Position numbers and translations under genes: made by a program. The notes under the pieces are model-generated. The model saw only the letters and a program-made list of their open reading frames with translations, was not told the origin of the DNA and did not search any database. A stretch of DNA of 64,000 nt from Bifidobacterium apousia (lineage in GTDB: Bacteria; Actinomycetota; Actinomycetes; Actinomycetales; Bifidobacteriaceae), in NCBI RefSeq assembly GCF_007559275.1, contig NZ_VMHK01000002.1:310001-374000 (forward strand), given 5' to 3'. Shown here piece after piece: positions 18,255 to 26,838 of this stretch (within the stretch, counting starts at the first letter, position 1; each line of letters opens with the position of its first letter).

Positions 18255-18268
18255 ATCCTACAAACCTT

Positions 18269-18952
18269 CTAAATTTTCTTCACCCTCTGATCCAGAGCTA
18301 TATCCTCAGTCAGTTCCGGTCCGTCACCCTTCAGGGGTGCCACCGGGTGCATGGTCAGTGTCTCGGAGGCATGGCGGCCAGGCTCCACGGCTTTGGGCAG
18401 GATCTCCTGGCCTCCTATGCTCGGATCCAGCCAGGAATCCAGATTCTCACCAGTGATCAGCAGGGGCATCCGATCGTGTACCCGGGCGGCATCTGGCGTG
18501 GCTTGTGTCGTCAGGATGGTGGCCGTCAGCAGCCAGGGCTGGCCAGGTCTGGCGCGCCACCAGGAGTAGAGGCCGGCGATGCTCAGGGTGTGGCCGTCGG
18601 GAGCCTGGAAGTAGTAGGGCTGATGGTCTGGTGTCCACTCGTAGTAACCGCTGGCCGGAATGATGGCCCGCTGATTTCTGGCTGAATCCGCATAGGTCCG
18701 CTTGGTCAGAGCGCTCTCGACTCGGGCGTTGTGGGTGGGATAAGACATCTGATCGGTGTCCGACCAGGAGGGGACGAGGTTCCAGCGGGCCGTATGCAGG
18801 TGTCGCTGCCCATGTCGGTCCTGGGCCACCAGGGCGATGACCGACCCGGGGCTGATGTTCCAGGAGGGCTTGGGCAGTCCCGGAGCCTGCCGGGCACCGT
18901 AGTCTTGGGCCAGACTGGAGTAGTCCAGGTCAGCCGCGAATCGTCCACACAT
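18269..18952 (-). CDS. SRAP domain protein (HMCES/YedK-like abasic-site shield)
   Basis: Family members crosslink to abasic sites in single-stranded DNA through Cys2 and protect them during replication. The protein begins MCGRFAADLD, so Cys2 becomes N-terminal after methionine removal. Further family residues are visible: the Asn in NISPG, HNARVES, the catalytic Glu105 in SGYYEW, and the His in HDRMPLLI. It has 227 residues, within the family range. An ORF extends upstream, but only ATG 18952 places the essential cysteine at position 2, which decides the start. It is a lone gene between def and an alcohol dehydrogenase. Confidence 0.92.
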   Translation of the reverse strand: MCGRFAADLDYSSLAQDYGARQAPGLPKPSWNISPGSVIALVAQDRHGQRHLHTARWNLVPSWSDTDQMSYPTHNARVESALTKRTYADSARNQRAIIPASGYYEWTPDHQPYYFQAPDGHTLSIAGLYSWWRARPGQPWLLTATILTTQATPDAARVHDRMPLLITGENLDSWLDPSIGGQEILPKAVEPGRHASETLTMHPVAPLKGDGPELTEDIALDQRVKKI

Positions 18953-19179
18953 GAAGCCCATTCTATGGATGCTTGGAGCCCCCGTCGAGGAAACGCCGGA
19001 GGCCTCTTCCAGGGAAAGTTTGCATGGTAGTTCAGGCCTTTCCCTGCTACCATAGAAAGTGGTCTGCAACAATGGTGTCTGCATTGAAGACCGCTGTGGC
19101 TGCAGTACAGTATTCAACGATATATATATTTGTCCTGCCGGATGGAACCGGCGGGAACATGGTTATTAGGAGATGGCTT

Positions 19180-20298
19180 ATGCCTCAGAAGATCAAGGCG
19201 TCGATTGCTTACGGTATCGGCAAGGGATTCGCCCAGCCCGAGGAGGTCATCATTGACGACCCCATCGGCGCGGAGGTTCTGGTGGACGTGCAGGCCTCGG
19301 GTCTGTGCCATTCGGATCTGCATCTGGTCGAGGATGACGACAAGTTCTTCCCATTCCCGGCTGTGATCGGCCATGAGATCTCGGGCATTGTCGAGGCTGT
19401 GGGCCCCGAGGTGTCCGGCATCAAGGTCGGCGACCACGTGGTGGCCTCCCTGGAGCAGGTCTGCGGACACTGCGCCAACTGCCTCAAGGGCCAGCCTCAG
19501 TCCTGCACCCAGCAGCAGGAGTGCGTGCGTGGCGCGGATGAAAAGCCTCGTCTGTCCTTCCCCGACGGCCGGCCCATCACCCAGGCTTTCGGCGTCGGCG
19601 GCTTCGCCGAGAAGGCACTGGTCCACGAGAACCAGCTGGCCGTGGTCAACAACCAGGTCAAGTGGGATGAGGCAGCCTGCATCGGCTGCGCCACCATCAC
19701 CGGAGCAGGAGCAGCCATCAACACCGCCCATGTGCGCCCCGGCGATACCGTGGCCGTGATCGGTACCGGCGGCATCGGTCTGAACATCATCTCGGGAGCC
19801 CGGATTTGCGGCGCCAAGCGGATCATCGCCATCGACCTGCTGGACAACAAGCTGGAGTTTGCCCGTAAGTTTGGTGCTACCGACGTCATCAACTCTAAGA
19901 ACGAGGATCCGGTGGCCAAGGTGCGCGAGCTGACCAACGGCGGCGTGGACAAGGCCTTCGAGGCCATCGGTCTGCCCGTCACCATGAAGCAGGCCTGGGA
20001 CATACTGGGTGTGGGCGGCACTGCCTACCCGATCGGCTTGGCCAAGCCGGATGCCACGATCTCTCTGGAGATCAACCCGGCCGACCTGCTGGTCCATCAG
20101 CGTGGCTTCAAGGGCGTGTGGATGGGCTCCACCAACATCAAGCACGACATTCCTATGTATGCCGACTTCGCTGTGGATGGACGGCTGAACATGCATGACA
20201 TTGTCAGCCAGCACATCAAGCTGAGCCAGATCGACGAAGCCTACAAGCAGCTGGTCAACGGCGAGGTCATTCGTTCGGTCATCACCGAATTCGACTGA
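19180..20298 (+). CDS. Zinc-dependent alcohol dehydrogenase
   Basis: A 372-residue medium-chain dehydrogenase. Catalytic zinc ligands appear in GLCHSDLH and IGHEISG, the structural zinc lobe is CGHCANCLKGQPQSC, and the coenzyme fold carries VIGTGGIGLN. Overall layout is closest to class III/AdhC-like alcohol dehydrogenases. The substrate is unproven; ethanol/acetaldehyde interconversion for redox balance is plausible. GGAG about 8 bases before ATG 19180 decides the start over longer in-frame options. It is a single gene followed by a strong terminator. Confidence 0.85.
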   Translation: MPQKIKASIAYGIGKGFAQPEEVIIDDPIGAEVLVDVQASGLCHSDLHLVEDDDKFFPFPAVIGHEISGIVEAVGPEVSGIKVGDHVVASLEQVCGHCANCLKGQPQSCTQQQECVRGADEKPRLSFPDGRPITQAFGVGGFAEKALVHENQLAVVNNQVKWDEAACIGCATITGAGAAINTAHVRPGDTVAVIGTGGIGLNIISGARICGAKRIIAIDLLDNKLEFARKFGATDVINSKNEDPVAKVRELTNGGVDKAFEAIGLPVTMKQAWDILGVGGTAYPIGLAKPDATISLEINPADLLVHQRGFKGVWMGSTNIKHDIPMYADFAVDGRLNMHDIVSQHIKLSQIDEAYKQLVNGEVIRSVITEFD

Positions 20299-20349
20299 TC
20301 CCTTCCAACTTAACGGCATGACTGCTGAAGGTTATGCCGAACAGATTAC

Positions 20350-20384
20350 AGGGGCTCCGGGTGCGCAAGGCATCCGGAGCCCCT
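20350..20384. terminator. Bidirectional terminator
   Basis: AGGGGCTCCGG (20350-20360) pairs perfectly with CCGGAGCCCCT (20374-20384), then TTGTTGTT. It separates two convergent genes. Confidence 0.8.
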
Positions 20385-20412
20385 TTGTTGTTCTGCTGAT
20401 CCGAGAGCCGGA

Positions 20413-21543
20413 TCAGGCCAGGAGCCTGCCGATGTTCTCGGCCACTGCGGCGAGATTGTCGGCGGCCTTGGCCATGGCCTCCTCAAGGCTGACGGCTCCG
20501 GGGCTGATGCTGAAGATGGCGTCGATGCCCAGCTTGTAGAGCTCTTCGGTTCCTGCGCCCACGCTGCCCGCCAGGGCGATGACCTTGCAGCCGGGGGAGG
20601 ACTCCTTGACGGCCTGGGCTGTGCCCAAGGGGGTCTTGCCGAAACCAGTCTGGAAGTCGATGCCGCCCTCGCCGGTGAAGCAGAGGTCGGCGCCGCGGGC
20701 CAGCTCCTTAAGACGGGTGGTCTCCACGACAATATTGACGCCTGAGGCCATGACGGCCGGAGTGAAGGCCAGGAATCCTGCGCCCAGGCCACCGGCGGCC
20801 CCCGCGCCCGGCTTGGTTTCCACCTCCCGGTGCAGGTCCTTGCGAATGACGGCTGCATAGTGAGCCAGGGCCGCATCCAGGGTGGCCACCATGGACGGGT
20901 CTGCTCCCTTTTGCGGGCCGAAGACGGCCGAGGCTCCTTCGGGGCCGGTCAGGGGGTTGGTCACGTCCGAGGCCAGACGAATGCGGGTGCGGGCCAGACG
21001 GGGATCCAGCCCGGAGATATCAATCCGGTCCAGCCGGGCCAATGCCGCTCCTCCCTGGGTCAGCTCATGTCCGTCAGCGTCCAGGAGCCGGGCTCCCAGG
21101 GCCTGTGCCATACCGGCGCCGCCGTCGTTGGTGGCCGAGCCTCCAAGGCCGACGATGATCTCTTGTGCGCCTTGGTCCAAGGCCTTGACGATCAGCTCGC
21201 CCGTGCCGTAGGTGGTGGTGATCAGAGGGTCGCGAGTCTGTTCGTTGACGAACTGGATCCCGCTGGCTGCAGCCATCTCGATGGCGGCGGTCCGTCCGTC
21301 GCCCAGGATGCCGTAGCTGGCCATGACGCTCTGCCCTAGAGGTCCAGTGACCTGGGCCTGGATCATATGGCCTCCGGTGGCATCGACCAGGGACTGGACC
21401 GTGCCCTCGCCGCCGTCGGCCATGGGTACCAGGACCGTTTCGGCCTTGAGGGGGCTGCGTCGCAATCCGCGTTCGATGGCCTCTGCAGCCTCCTTGGCGG
21501 TCAGGCTGCCTTTGAAAGAGTCGGGTGCAATGATGATTTTCAT
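20413..21543 (-). CDS. glxK: Glycerate kinase
   Basis: ATP-dependent kinase that brings glycerate into glycolysis as phosphoglycerate. The 376-residue protein opens with MKIIIAPDSFKGSLTAKEAA, the hallmark of the GarK/GlxK family, and contains VGLGGSATNDGGAGMAQALG and GAGAAGGLGAG typical of its nucleotide and substrate loops. AGGAAAGG precedes the ATG. A truncated membrane-protein remnant ends 27 bp upstream on the same strand, suggesting the kinase once had a co-transcribed transporter. Confidence 0.92.
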   Translation of the reverse strand: MKIIIAPDSFKGSLTAKEAAEAIERGLRRSPLKAETVLVPMADGGEGTVQSLVDATGGHMIQAQVTGPLGQSVMASYGILGDGRTAAIEMAAASGIQFVNEQTRDPLITTTYGTGELIVKALDQGAQEIIVGLGGSATNDGGAGMAQALGARLLDADGHELTQGGAALARLDRIDISGLDPRLARTRIRLASDVTNPLTGPEGASAVFGPQKGADPSMVATLDAALAHYAAVIRKDLHREVETKPGAGAAGGLGAGFLAFTPAVMASGVNIVVETTRLKELARGADLCFTGEGGIDFQTGFGKTPLGTAQAVKESSPGCKVIALAGSVGAGTEELYKLGIDAIFSISPGAVSLEEAMAKAADNLAAVAENIGRLLA

Positions 21544-21570
21544 GGTTGTGACCTTTCCTGACCCGTCGTT

Positions 21571-21819
21571 TCAGAAGACCAGATAGACCAGCATGGCCAC
21601 CAGAGTCATAGTAAGGCCTACCCGCAATTCAAAGGGGGCCGCCCTCACCGTGCTCGCCCAGGTCATGTTCAAGGACTTGGTGAGGGAGCTGCTGCCCAGG
21701 ATGACGCTTGTGGAAGTGGCGGCGACCATGAGGATGCCGGCGATGGGTGACAGCATGGGTTCGGGCACGACCATGGAGCAGATGAGGTTTACGATCCGCT
21801 TGGGCAGGTATGGACTAGG
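21571..21819 (-). pseudogene. C-terminal remnant of a membrane transporter
   Basis: An open frame of about 83 codons with no good start signal, bounded upstream by a TGA (21820-21822) that lies right at the 3' end of the neighbouring DUF4391-like gene. The peptide has two hydrophobic stretches, around SPIAGILMVAATSTSVILG and LTMTLVAMLVYLVF, with a typical transporter C-terminus. The permease family is not identified. Position and orientation just before glycerate kinase suggest a former glycerate or sugar-acid permease whose 5' part was deleted. An intact short membrane protein starting at ATG 21774 is the alternative. Confidence 0.5.
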
Positions 21820-21824
21820 TCAGA

Positions 21825-22562
21825 CTAGGCCTGGCTCGGCCCTGCAGCTTTCGCTGCCTGGTTATCGGCGGAAAGCTGTTTCAGCTCGGCGCGGACCTTT
21901 TGGAGCTTGGCAAAGGCTGTGTTGCGGTCCTGGGTGGTTTTGGCCCGGCCATGGTCTCCGGTCAGCTTGACCTCCTGGGCCTTGAGCAGCTCGATGCGCT
22001 CGCGGACGGCGAGGCGGCTGTCCAGATCCGTACCGTCGGTCTGGTCCAGGGTCACCTGGGCGCACAGGCTGTCCCAGAGCTGGTCCATATTCTTGCCGAC
22101 CAAGGTCAGACTGGTCTGATCAGCAGGGCGGGGCCTGCCCAGGTGGAGCGTATGCCTGGTTTCGTGACCGGCCTTGGTGGGCAGGGCCCGGCGGATGGCC
22201 GGCGTGCAGACGAGTCCCTCTTCACCCTGGTGAATGGTGATGAACACCATGCCTGATGAGCGCATGGCAGCGATGTGTTCCAGCACGTCCTCCGGCACAT
22301 CGGGGGTCTTCAACCCGATGGCCATGACCAGCACCTCATGGCAGTGTGCGCCATCCGCTGCAGGGATGGTTCCGGGCCGCAGCAGGGCCAGCATGACAAT
22401 CTTGTCGACGCTGGTGGAGAAGTGCTGACGCAGCCGTGAGGAGACGGGCGGCCGCGTGGTGAAAGCGCGTATAGGCAGTTCGCCCCTGGCTGCCGGAATG
22501 GCGGTGGTGGGCGGCAGGCCCAGGGAGCGCGCGGATACGCCTTCGTAGCTTGCGATTGTCAT
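21825..22562 (-). CDS. DUF4391-like protein
   Basis: A 245-residue protein of unknown function. The pattern LPPTTAIPAARGELPIRAF, then HFSTSVDKIVMLALLRPGTI, then EVLVMAIGL and a helical C-terminal half rich in Glu/Lys/Gln fits the DUF4391 family as I know it, whose members often sit beside helicases or methylases; neither is adjacent here. The long upstream in-frame extension is a shadow of the gene on the other strand. ATG 22562 with AAGG just before it is preferred. The function remains unknown. Confidence 0.6.
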   Translation of the reverse strand: MTIASYEGVSARSLGLPPTTAIPAARGELPIRAFTTRPPVSSRLRQHFSTSVDKIVMLALLRPGTIPAADGAHCHEVLVMAIGLKTPDVPEDVLEHIAAMRSSGMVFITIHQGEEGLVCTPAIRRALPTKAGHETRHTLHLGRPRPADQTSLTLVGKNMDQLWDSLCAQVTLDQTDGTDLDSRLAVRERIELLKAQEVKLTGDHGRAKTTQDRNTAFAKLQKVRAELKQLSADNQAAKAAGPSQA

Positions 22563-22709
22563 CCTTGGCCTTTCTGTCGCTGTTGCCGTTATTCTACCGG
22601 CAGGAGTGCGACCAGGGGCAAGAGTGTCCGTCTGCCGGCAATGTATATTGGCTGTAAACCCGCAGGACCGGATGCGAGGAGCTGTGCGGGTTGGAGTGAT
22701 GAGGGCTGA

Positions 22710-23747
22710 ATGATGAGCAACGATGCAGAGATGACGGTAACCGACGAGGAACGTGAACTCCTGGAGGGCTGGACCGAGGTCGACGGGGACCTGGAGGGCT
22801 GCAGTCCGGATATGGTTCGGGCCGTTCTGGGGTCCCGGCTGACCTTCGGGCGCATGGATGCTCCCCGCTCCCGTCACTGGCAGGTGCCCGAGGGAGTGGA
22901 CTGCTTCAACGACATCGCCTATGTGGACGATGGTTTGCGCGCCCACAAGCTGGATCTGTACCTGCCTCATGATGCCCTGCTGCGCAACGGCAGGGTGACC
23001 CCGGTTTACATCGATATCCACGGCGGCGGGTTCATGTACGGCTACAAGGAGCTCAACCGGAACTTCTGCACCCACCTGGCCAAGCGTGGCTTCGCGGTCT
23101 TCTCGGTCAACTACCGGCTGATCCCCAGCACGGACTTCATGGGCCAGCTGTCTGACGTGCTGATCGCTCTGACCTGGATAAAGAACCACCTGGACGAGTA
23201 TCCGGTCTCGCCCGACCGGATCTTTCTGACGGGAGACTCGGCCGGAGGCACCCTGGCACTCTATACGCTGGCCGTCGAGTCCGATGATCAATTTGCGCAA
23301 AGGCTGGGTCTGAAGCCTGCCGGTCTGCGGCCTCGGGGGGCTGCTTTCGTCTCAGGCCTGCTTGATCTGACTCCTTACTTATCGGTGGATTTGGAAGACT
23401 TCCATCCAACCGGTTCGCCCACCGATGACCTGACAAGGGTCGCACCATCTTTCTTCAGGAGCTTCGTGCAGGCTGGGGGCGATCAGGTGGCCGACCTGAG
23501 GACTATGGTCGACATGGTCCACCTGCCGCCGGTATTCCTGAACACCAGCGCCGACGACTTCCTGCAGGGTGATGCGCTTAAGATGGCCGAGATTCTGTGC
23601 AGGAAGGGCCGCGACTTCGAGCTGCACGACCTGAGGCCCAACCGTTTGCAGACCCTGGGACACGTCTATCCGGTGGCCATGACCTGGCTGGAGGAGAGCC
23701 GGCAGGCCCTGGACCAGATCCACGATTTCTCCTACGACCTGATTTGA
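22710..23747 (+). CDS. Alpha/beta hydrolase, hormone-sensitive-lipase-like esterase
   Basis: A 345-residue cytoplasmic esterase. The oxyanion-hole motif HGGGF is at residues 104-108 and the nucleophile elbow GDSAGG at 175-180 with Ser177, the arrangement of the HSL/Aes branch. A plausible acid is in NTSADDF and the catalytic His in LGHVYP, both in the last quarter. No secretion signal. The natural ester is unknown. An in-frame ATG at 22713 is an equally good start. It is transcribed divergently from the DUF4391-like gene. Confidence 0.85.
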   Translation: MMSNDAEMTVTDEERELLEGWTEVDGDLEGCSPDMVRAVLGSRLTFGRMDAPRSRHWQVPEGVDCFNDIAYVDDGLRAHKLDLYLPHDALLRNGRVTPVYIDIHGGGFMYGYKELNRNFCTHLAKRGFAVFSVNYRLIPSTDFMGQLSDVLIALTWIKNHLDEYPVSPDRIFLTGDSAGGTLALYTLAVESDDQFAQRLGLKPAGLRPRGAAFVSGLLDLTPYLSVDLEDFHPTGSPTDDLTRVAPSFFRSFVQAGGDQVADLRTMVDMVHLPPVFLNTSADDFLQGDALKMAEILCRKGRDFELHDLRPNRLQTLGHVYPVAMTWLEESRQALDQIHDFSYDLI

Positions 23748-23860
23748 GCCTCTGTGCGCGCCCGGTTCATCCGGTTGCTGGCTATGATGGGAGGAGAAAG
23801 GTGGGCATCGATGGCGCAAGGCCCCCGGTGTCTGCACCGCCGCTTACAGAGGAGTGATTC

Positions 23861-24064
23861 ATGGACGAGAAGACCTTGGTAGAGAAGCTAGGCAACCTGG
23901 AGACCATCGACCAGCTGGTTGATCTGTCCAAGGAGATCGGCCAGCCGCTGTCGTACAACGACGCGGACCAGCTCTTCGGCAGGATCAACCAGTGCAAGAA
24001 TGATGTCGCACAGCTGGGCGGCGACACCATCGCCAAGCTGGCCAAGAAGGCCTTCAACATCTGA
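23861..24064 (+). CDS. Small acidic protein of unknown function
   Basis: A 67-residue soluble, acidic, mostly helical protein (MDEKTLVEKLGNL...) with no recognised domain. GAGGAG is well placed before the ATG, and a strong terminator with a T-run follows the stop within 35 bases, so this is a genuine transcription unit. There is no double-glycine leader cleavage site that would suggest a peptide precursor. The function is not known to me. Confidence 0.7.
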   Translation: MDEKTLVEKLGNLETIDQLVDLSKEIGQPLSYNDADQLFGRINQCKNDVAQLGGDTIAKLAKKAFNI

Positions 24065-24095
24065 GGCATCAGAATCTGAAGTATCAGATTCCATA

Positions 24096-24129
24096 AGGGC
24101 GGGCTGGTGTTCGGTTCCGCCCTCTTTTT
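24096..24129 (+). terminator. Intrinsic terminator after the small protein
   Basis: AGGGCGG (24096-24102) pairs with CCGCCCT (24117-24123), followed by CTTTTTA. Confidence 0.75.
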
Positions 24130-24139
24130 ATGCCCGATT

Positions 24140-25510
24140 TCATGCCCGGGCCCGGGCCTCCTGCTCGATCTGGGCCAGGCTCTTGCCTCGGGTCTCGGGC
24201 ACCATGATCCAGGCGAACACCAGGGCGCACACATTGATCAGGGCGAAGAGCAGGTAGGTGCCGGTGCCGCCCAGACGGGCCAGCAGGGTGGGGAAGACCA
24301 GGGAGAGCCCGAAGTTGGTCAGGTTCATGGCCACGTTGGCGTAGCCCATGCCGCGGCTCTTGATCTGCTGGGGGAAGATCTCGGACAGGAGCAGCCAGGT
24401 GACCGGGGCCACCAGCCCCTGGACGAAGACCACATAGATCATCATCATGCCGATCATGATCCAGGCGGCCGTCCGTGACCCGGAGCCCGGGGTGCCGACG
24501 AACCGGTAGCAGACCCCGATAGCGGCCAGGAAGACGATGGTGCCTGCAAGTCCTACAGCCAGAATGGCGCGACGGTCGAAACGGTCGATCAGTCCCAGCC
24601 CTCCGATGGTGGCCGCTACGGCGGAGACCAGGATGACGGGCACGGTGGCGATCATTGATAGTGAGGGGTCGAAGCCCAGGGTGTCAGTGAAGATGGTCGG
24701 CGCGTAGTAGTTGACGATGTTCAGTCCGGTCAGCTGGTTGATCATGGCCACGCCGATGCCCACGATCAGCACCCGCCGCAGCCAGGGGGTCTTGAAGCTG
24801 GGGGTCTTCGCGCTCGCCGGCTGCGACAGCTTCTGCATGGTCACCCGCGCCTCTGCCTGGTCGCGGGTGGACTGAAGGAAGGCTGCTGCCTGGTCCGGCT
24901 GGCCTCGGCGGATCAGGTGGGCCGGGCTGTCATGCAGGAAGCAGGCCAGCAGGGCCAGCAGGATGGCCGGCGGCACGAGGGCCCAGAGCATGGTTCGCCA
25001 GTCGGCACCCATCCGGTCCAGGATGGCGTTGACGCTGACCGCCAGCAGCTGCCAGACCACGATCATGACCGAGTTGACCGAAACTACCCGTCCGCGTTCC
25101 GCCGTGCCGACCATGTCGGCCAGGTAAATGGGCACGATGGTGGAGGTCATGCCGATGCCGGCTCCGATGATCAGTCTTCCCAGTCCCAGCACGGCCAGGC
25201 TGGGGGCCAGGGCGCTCAGCAGGGCTCCCGGGATGGCCAGCAGGGCGCCGGTCAGGATGATGTGCTTGGGGCCGAAACGGTCGTTGAACTTGCCTGCCAG
25301 GTAGGATCCCAGTGCGGCGCCTATCAGCAGGGCTGAGGTGACCATGCCCTGTTCTCCGGCCGTCAGGTGTCCGCCCGAGCCGGAGCCCAGGTTCATATTG
25401 ACCAGCGCTCCGGAGATGACGGTCAATGTATAGCCGTAGAGGCCGCCGGCCAGCACGCCCAGGGCGGTCATCAGTTGCAGATTGCGCCGCCGTCCTTGAA
25501 TCGCGGTCAT
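24140..25510 (-). CDS. Sugar porter (MFS) transporter
   Basis: A 456-residue, 12-helix member of the MFS sugar porter family. Signatures: GGLYGYTLTVISGAL in helix 1, FNDRFGPKH (motif A) after helix 2, RLIIGAGIGMTSTIVPIYLAD, QLTGLNIVNYYAP in helix 7, and the C-terminal PETRGKSLAQIE. A proton- or facilitated hexose/pentose uptake role is expected from the family; the exact sugar is not readable. It is divergent from the nucleoside hydrolase gene, so a ribose-linked role is possible but unproven. Confidence 0.9.
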   Translation of the reverse strand: MTAIQGRRRNLQLMTALGVLAGGLYGYTLTVISGALVNMNLGSGSGGHLTAGEQGMVTSALLIGAALGSYLAGKFNDRFGPKHIILTGALLAIPGALLSALAPSLAVLGLGRLIIGAGIGMTSTIVPIYLADMVGTAERGRVVSVNSVMIVVWQLLAVSVNAILDRMGADWRTMLWALVPPAILLALLACFLHDSPAHLIRRGQPDQAAAFLQSTRDQAEARVTMQKLSQPASAKTPSFKTPWLRRVLIVGIGVAMINQLTGLNIVNYYAPTIFTDTLGFDPSLSMIATVPVILVSAVAATIGGLGLIDRFDRRAILAVGLAGTIVFLAAIGVCYRFVGTPGSGSRTAAWIMIGMMMIYVVFVQGLVAPVTWLLLSEIFPQQIKSRGMGYANVAMNLTNFGLSLVFPTLLARLGGTGTYLLFALINVCALVFAWIMVPETRGKSLAQIEQEARARA

Positions 25511-25830
25511 GGGTTCCCCTTTCGCCTGTTCATCCGGGCTGAATCAGAGTCATCATAGGCACCTGGGGGAGCGGTCCGTCGATCCGGCTCGCCATTGTGG
25601 ACAGGGCAATCGGCCGGAAAACCAGCTGTTGGATTCGCTGTCTGGATTCGTCATCCGGGCCCTGGTCGCCGGCTGCATGAACATTTGGGGATATTGTCCA
25701 CGACTTGCGCATGTCATGGGCAGCGAAACTGCTCAATTTCGCATATGATAAACAAGCATTCACCACAAGGACATCGTGGATGCATACGGCCATGGTTCCA
25801 TACAGCCATGGCAATGAAAGGAAACATTGT
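25511..25830. other. Divergent promoter region
   Basis: No gene is supported. It must contain promoters for the sugar porter and the nucleoside hydrolase. Two CCATGG palindromes (near 25790 and 25806) and CAATG/CATTG flanking the AAAGGAAA ribosome site are possible regulatory repeats; support is weak. Confidence 0.35.
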
Positions 25831-26787
25831 ATGCGCAAGCTGATTCTGGATCTGGACACTGGTGTCGACGACACTCTGGCTATCTCCTATGCCCTGGGCA
25901 GCCCCGAAGTTGAGCTGATCGGCATAACCGGAACCTATGGCAACGTGCTGCTGGAGCAGGGCATCCGCAACGATCTGGCCATCACCGACCTGCTGGGTCA
26001 CCCCGAGGTCAAGGTCTACCCGGGCCTGTCCCACGCCTCCAAGGCGGACTCTTTCGAAGTGCTGCCTGTCTCCGCCTTCATCCACGGACAGAACGGCATC
26101 GGCGACGTGGCCATCCCCGACTCGGACCGCAAGGCGGAGACGGAGTCGGCCGTGGACTTCATCATCGATGCGGTCAACACCTATGGCAAGGATCTGGTCT
26201 ACGTGCCCACCGGCCCCATGACCAATATCGCCGCCGCCCTGGCCAAGGAGCCTGACATTGCCCAACGCATCGGTTCCATCGTGCTCATGGGCGGGGCCCT
26301 GACCGTGCCGGGCAATGTGGACGCCTGGCAGGAGGCCAACATCTCCCAGGATCCGGACGCGGCCGACGTGCTCTTCCGCTCCGGCGCGCCCGTGACCATG
26401 GTCGGCCTGGACGTGACCCTGCAGACCCTGCTGACCTACAAGGAGACCGCCCGCTGGCGGCAGCTGGGCACCGCGGCAGGCAACTTCCTGGCGGACATGA
26501 CCGACTTCTACATCAAGGCCTACGAGACCACCTCGCCCCACCTGGGTGGCTGCGGCCTGCACGATCCGCTGGCCGTGGCCGTGGCCGTGGACCCGACCCT
26601 GGTCACCACCCTGCCCATGAACATGAAGGTGGAGACCGAAGGCGCCACTCGCGGGCGCACCATCGGGGACGAGCAGCGGCTCAACGACCCCAACAAGACC
26701 ATGCGCGTGGCCGTCGGCGTGGACGTGCCCCGCTTCCTGGACGAGTTCATGACCCGCATCACCCGGCTGGCCTCCCAGGCTGACTGA
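25831..26787 (+). CDS. Inosine-uridine-type nucleoside hydrolase
   Basis: Hydrolyses ribonucleosides to base and ribose. The N-terminal calcium-binding motif DLDTGVDD (residues 7-14) is the hallmark of the family, VPTGPMTNIA is the conserved middle motif, and HDPLAV near residue 246 supplies the late His-Asp. At 318 residues it has normal length. ATG 25831 follows AAAGGAAA; longer upstream frames are not supported. It is followed after 51 bp by an MFS gene, probably one operon for nucleoside use. Confidence 0.92.
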   Translation: MRKLILDLDTGVDDTLAISYALGSPEVELIGITGTYGNVLLEQGIRNDLAITDLLGHPEVKVYPGLSHASKADSFEVLPVSAFIHGQNGIGDVAIPDSDRKAETESAVDFIIDAVNTYGKDLVYVPTGPMTNIAAALAKEPDIAQRIGSIVLMGGALTVPGNVDAWQEANISQDPDAADVLFRSGAPVTMVGLDVTLQTLLTYKETARWRQLGTAAGNFLADMTDFYIKAYETTSPHLGGCGLHDPLAVAVAVDPTLVTTLPMNMKVETEGATRGRTIGDEQRLNDPNKTMRVAVGVDVPRFLDEFMTRITRLASQAD

Positions 26788-26838
26788 GGTCCGCCATCCC
26801 CGGCAAGTTCACGCAAGAGAAAGAGAACTGAAGACATC

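Noticed and set aside
21825-23300. 491-codon form of the DUF4391-like gene
   Set aside because: The extension runs antisense through the esterase gene; the start at 22562 has a ribosome site and gives a normal family length.
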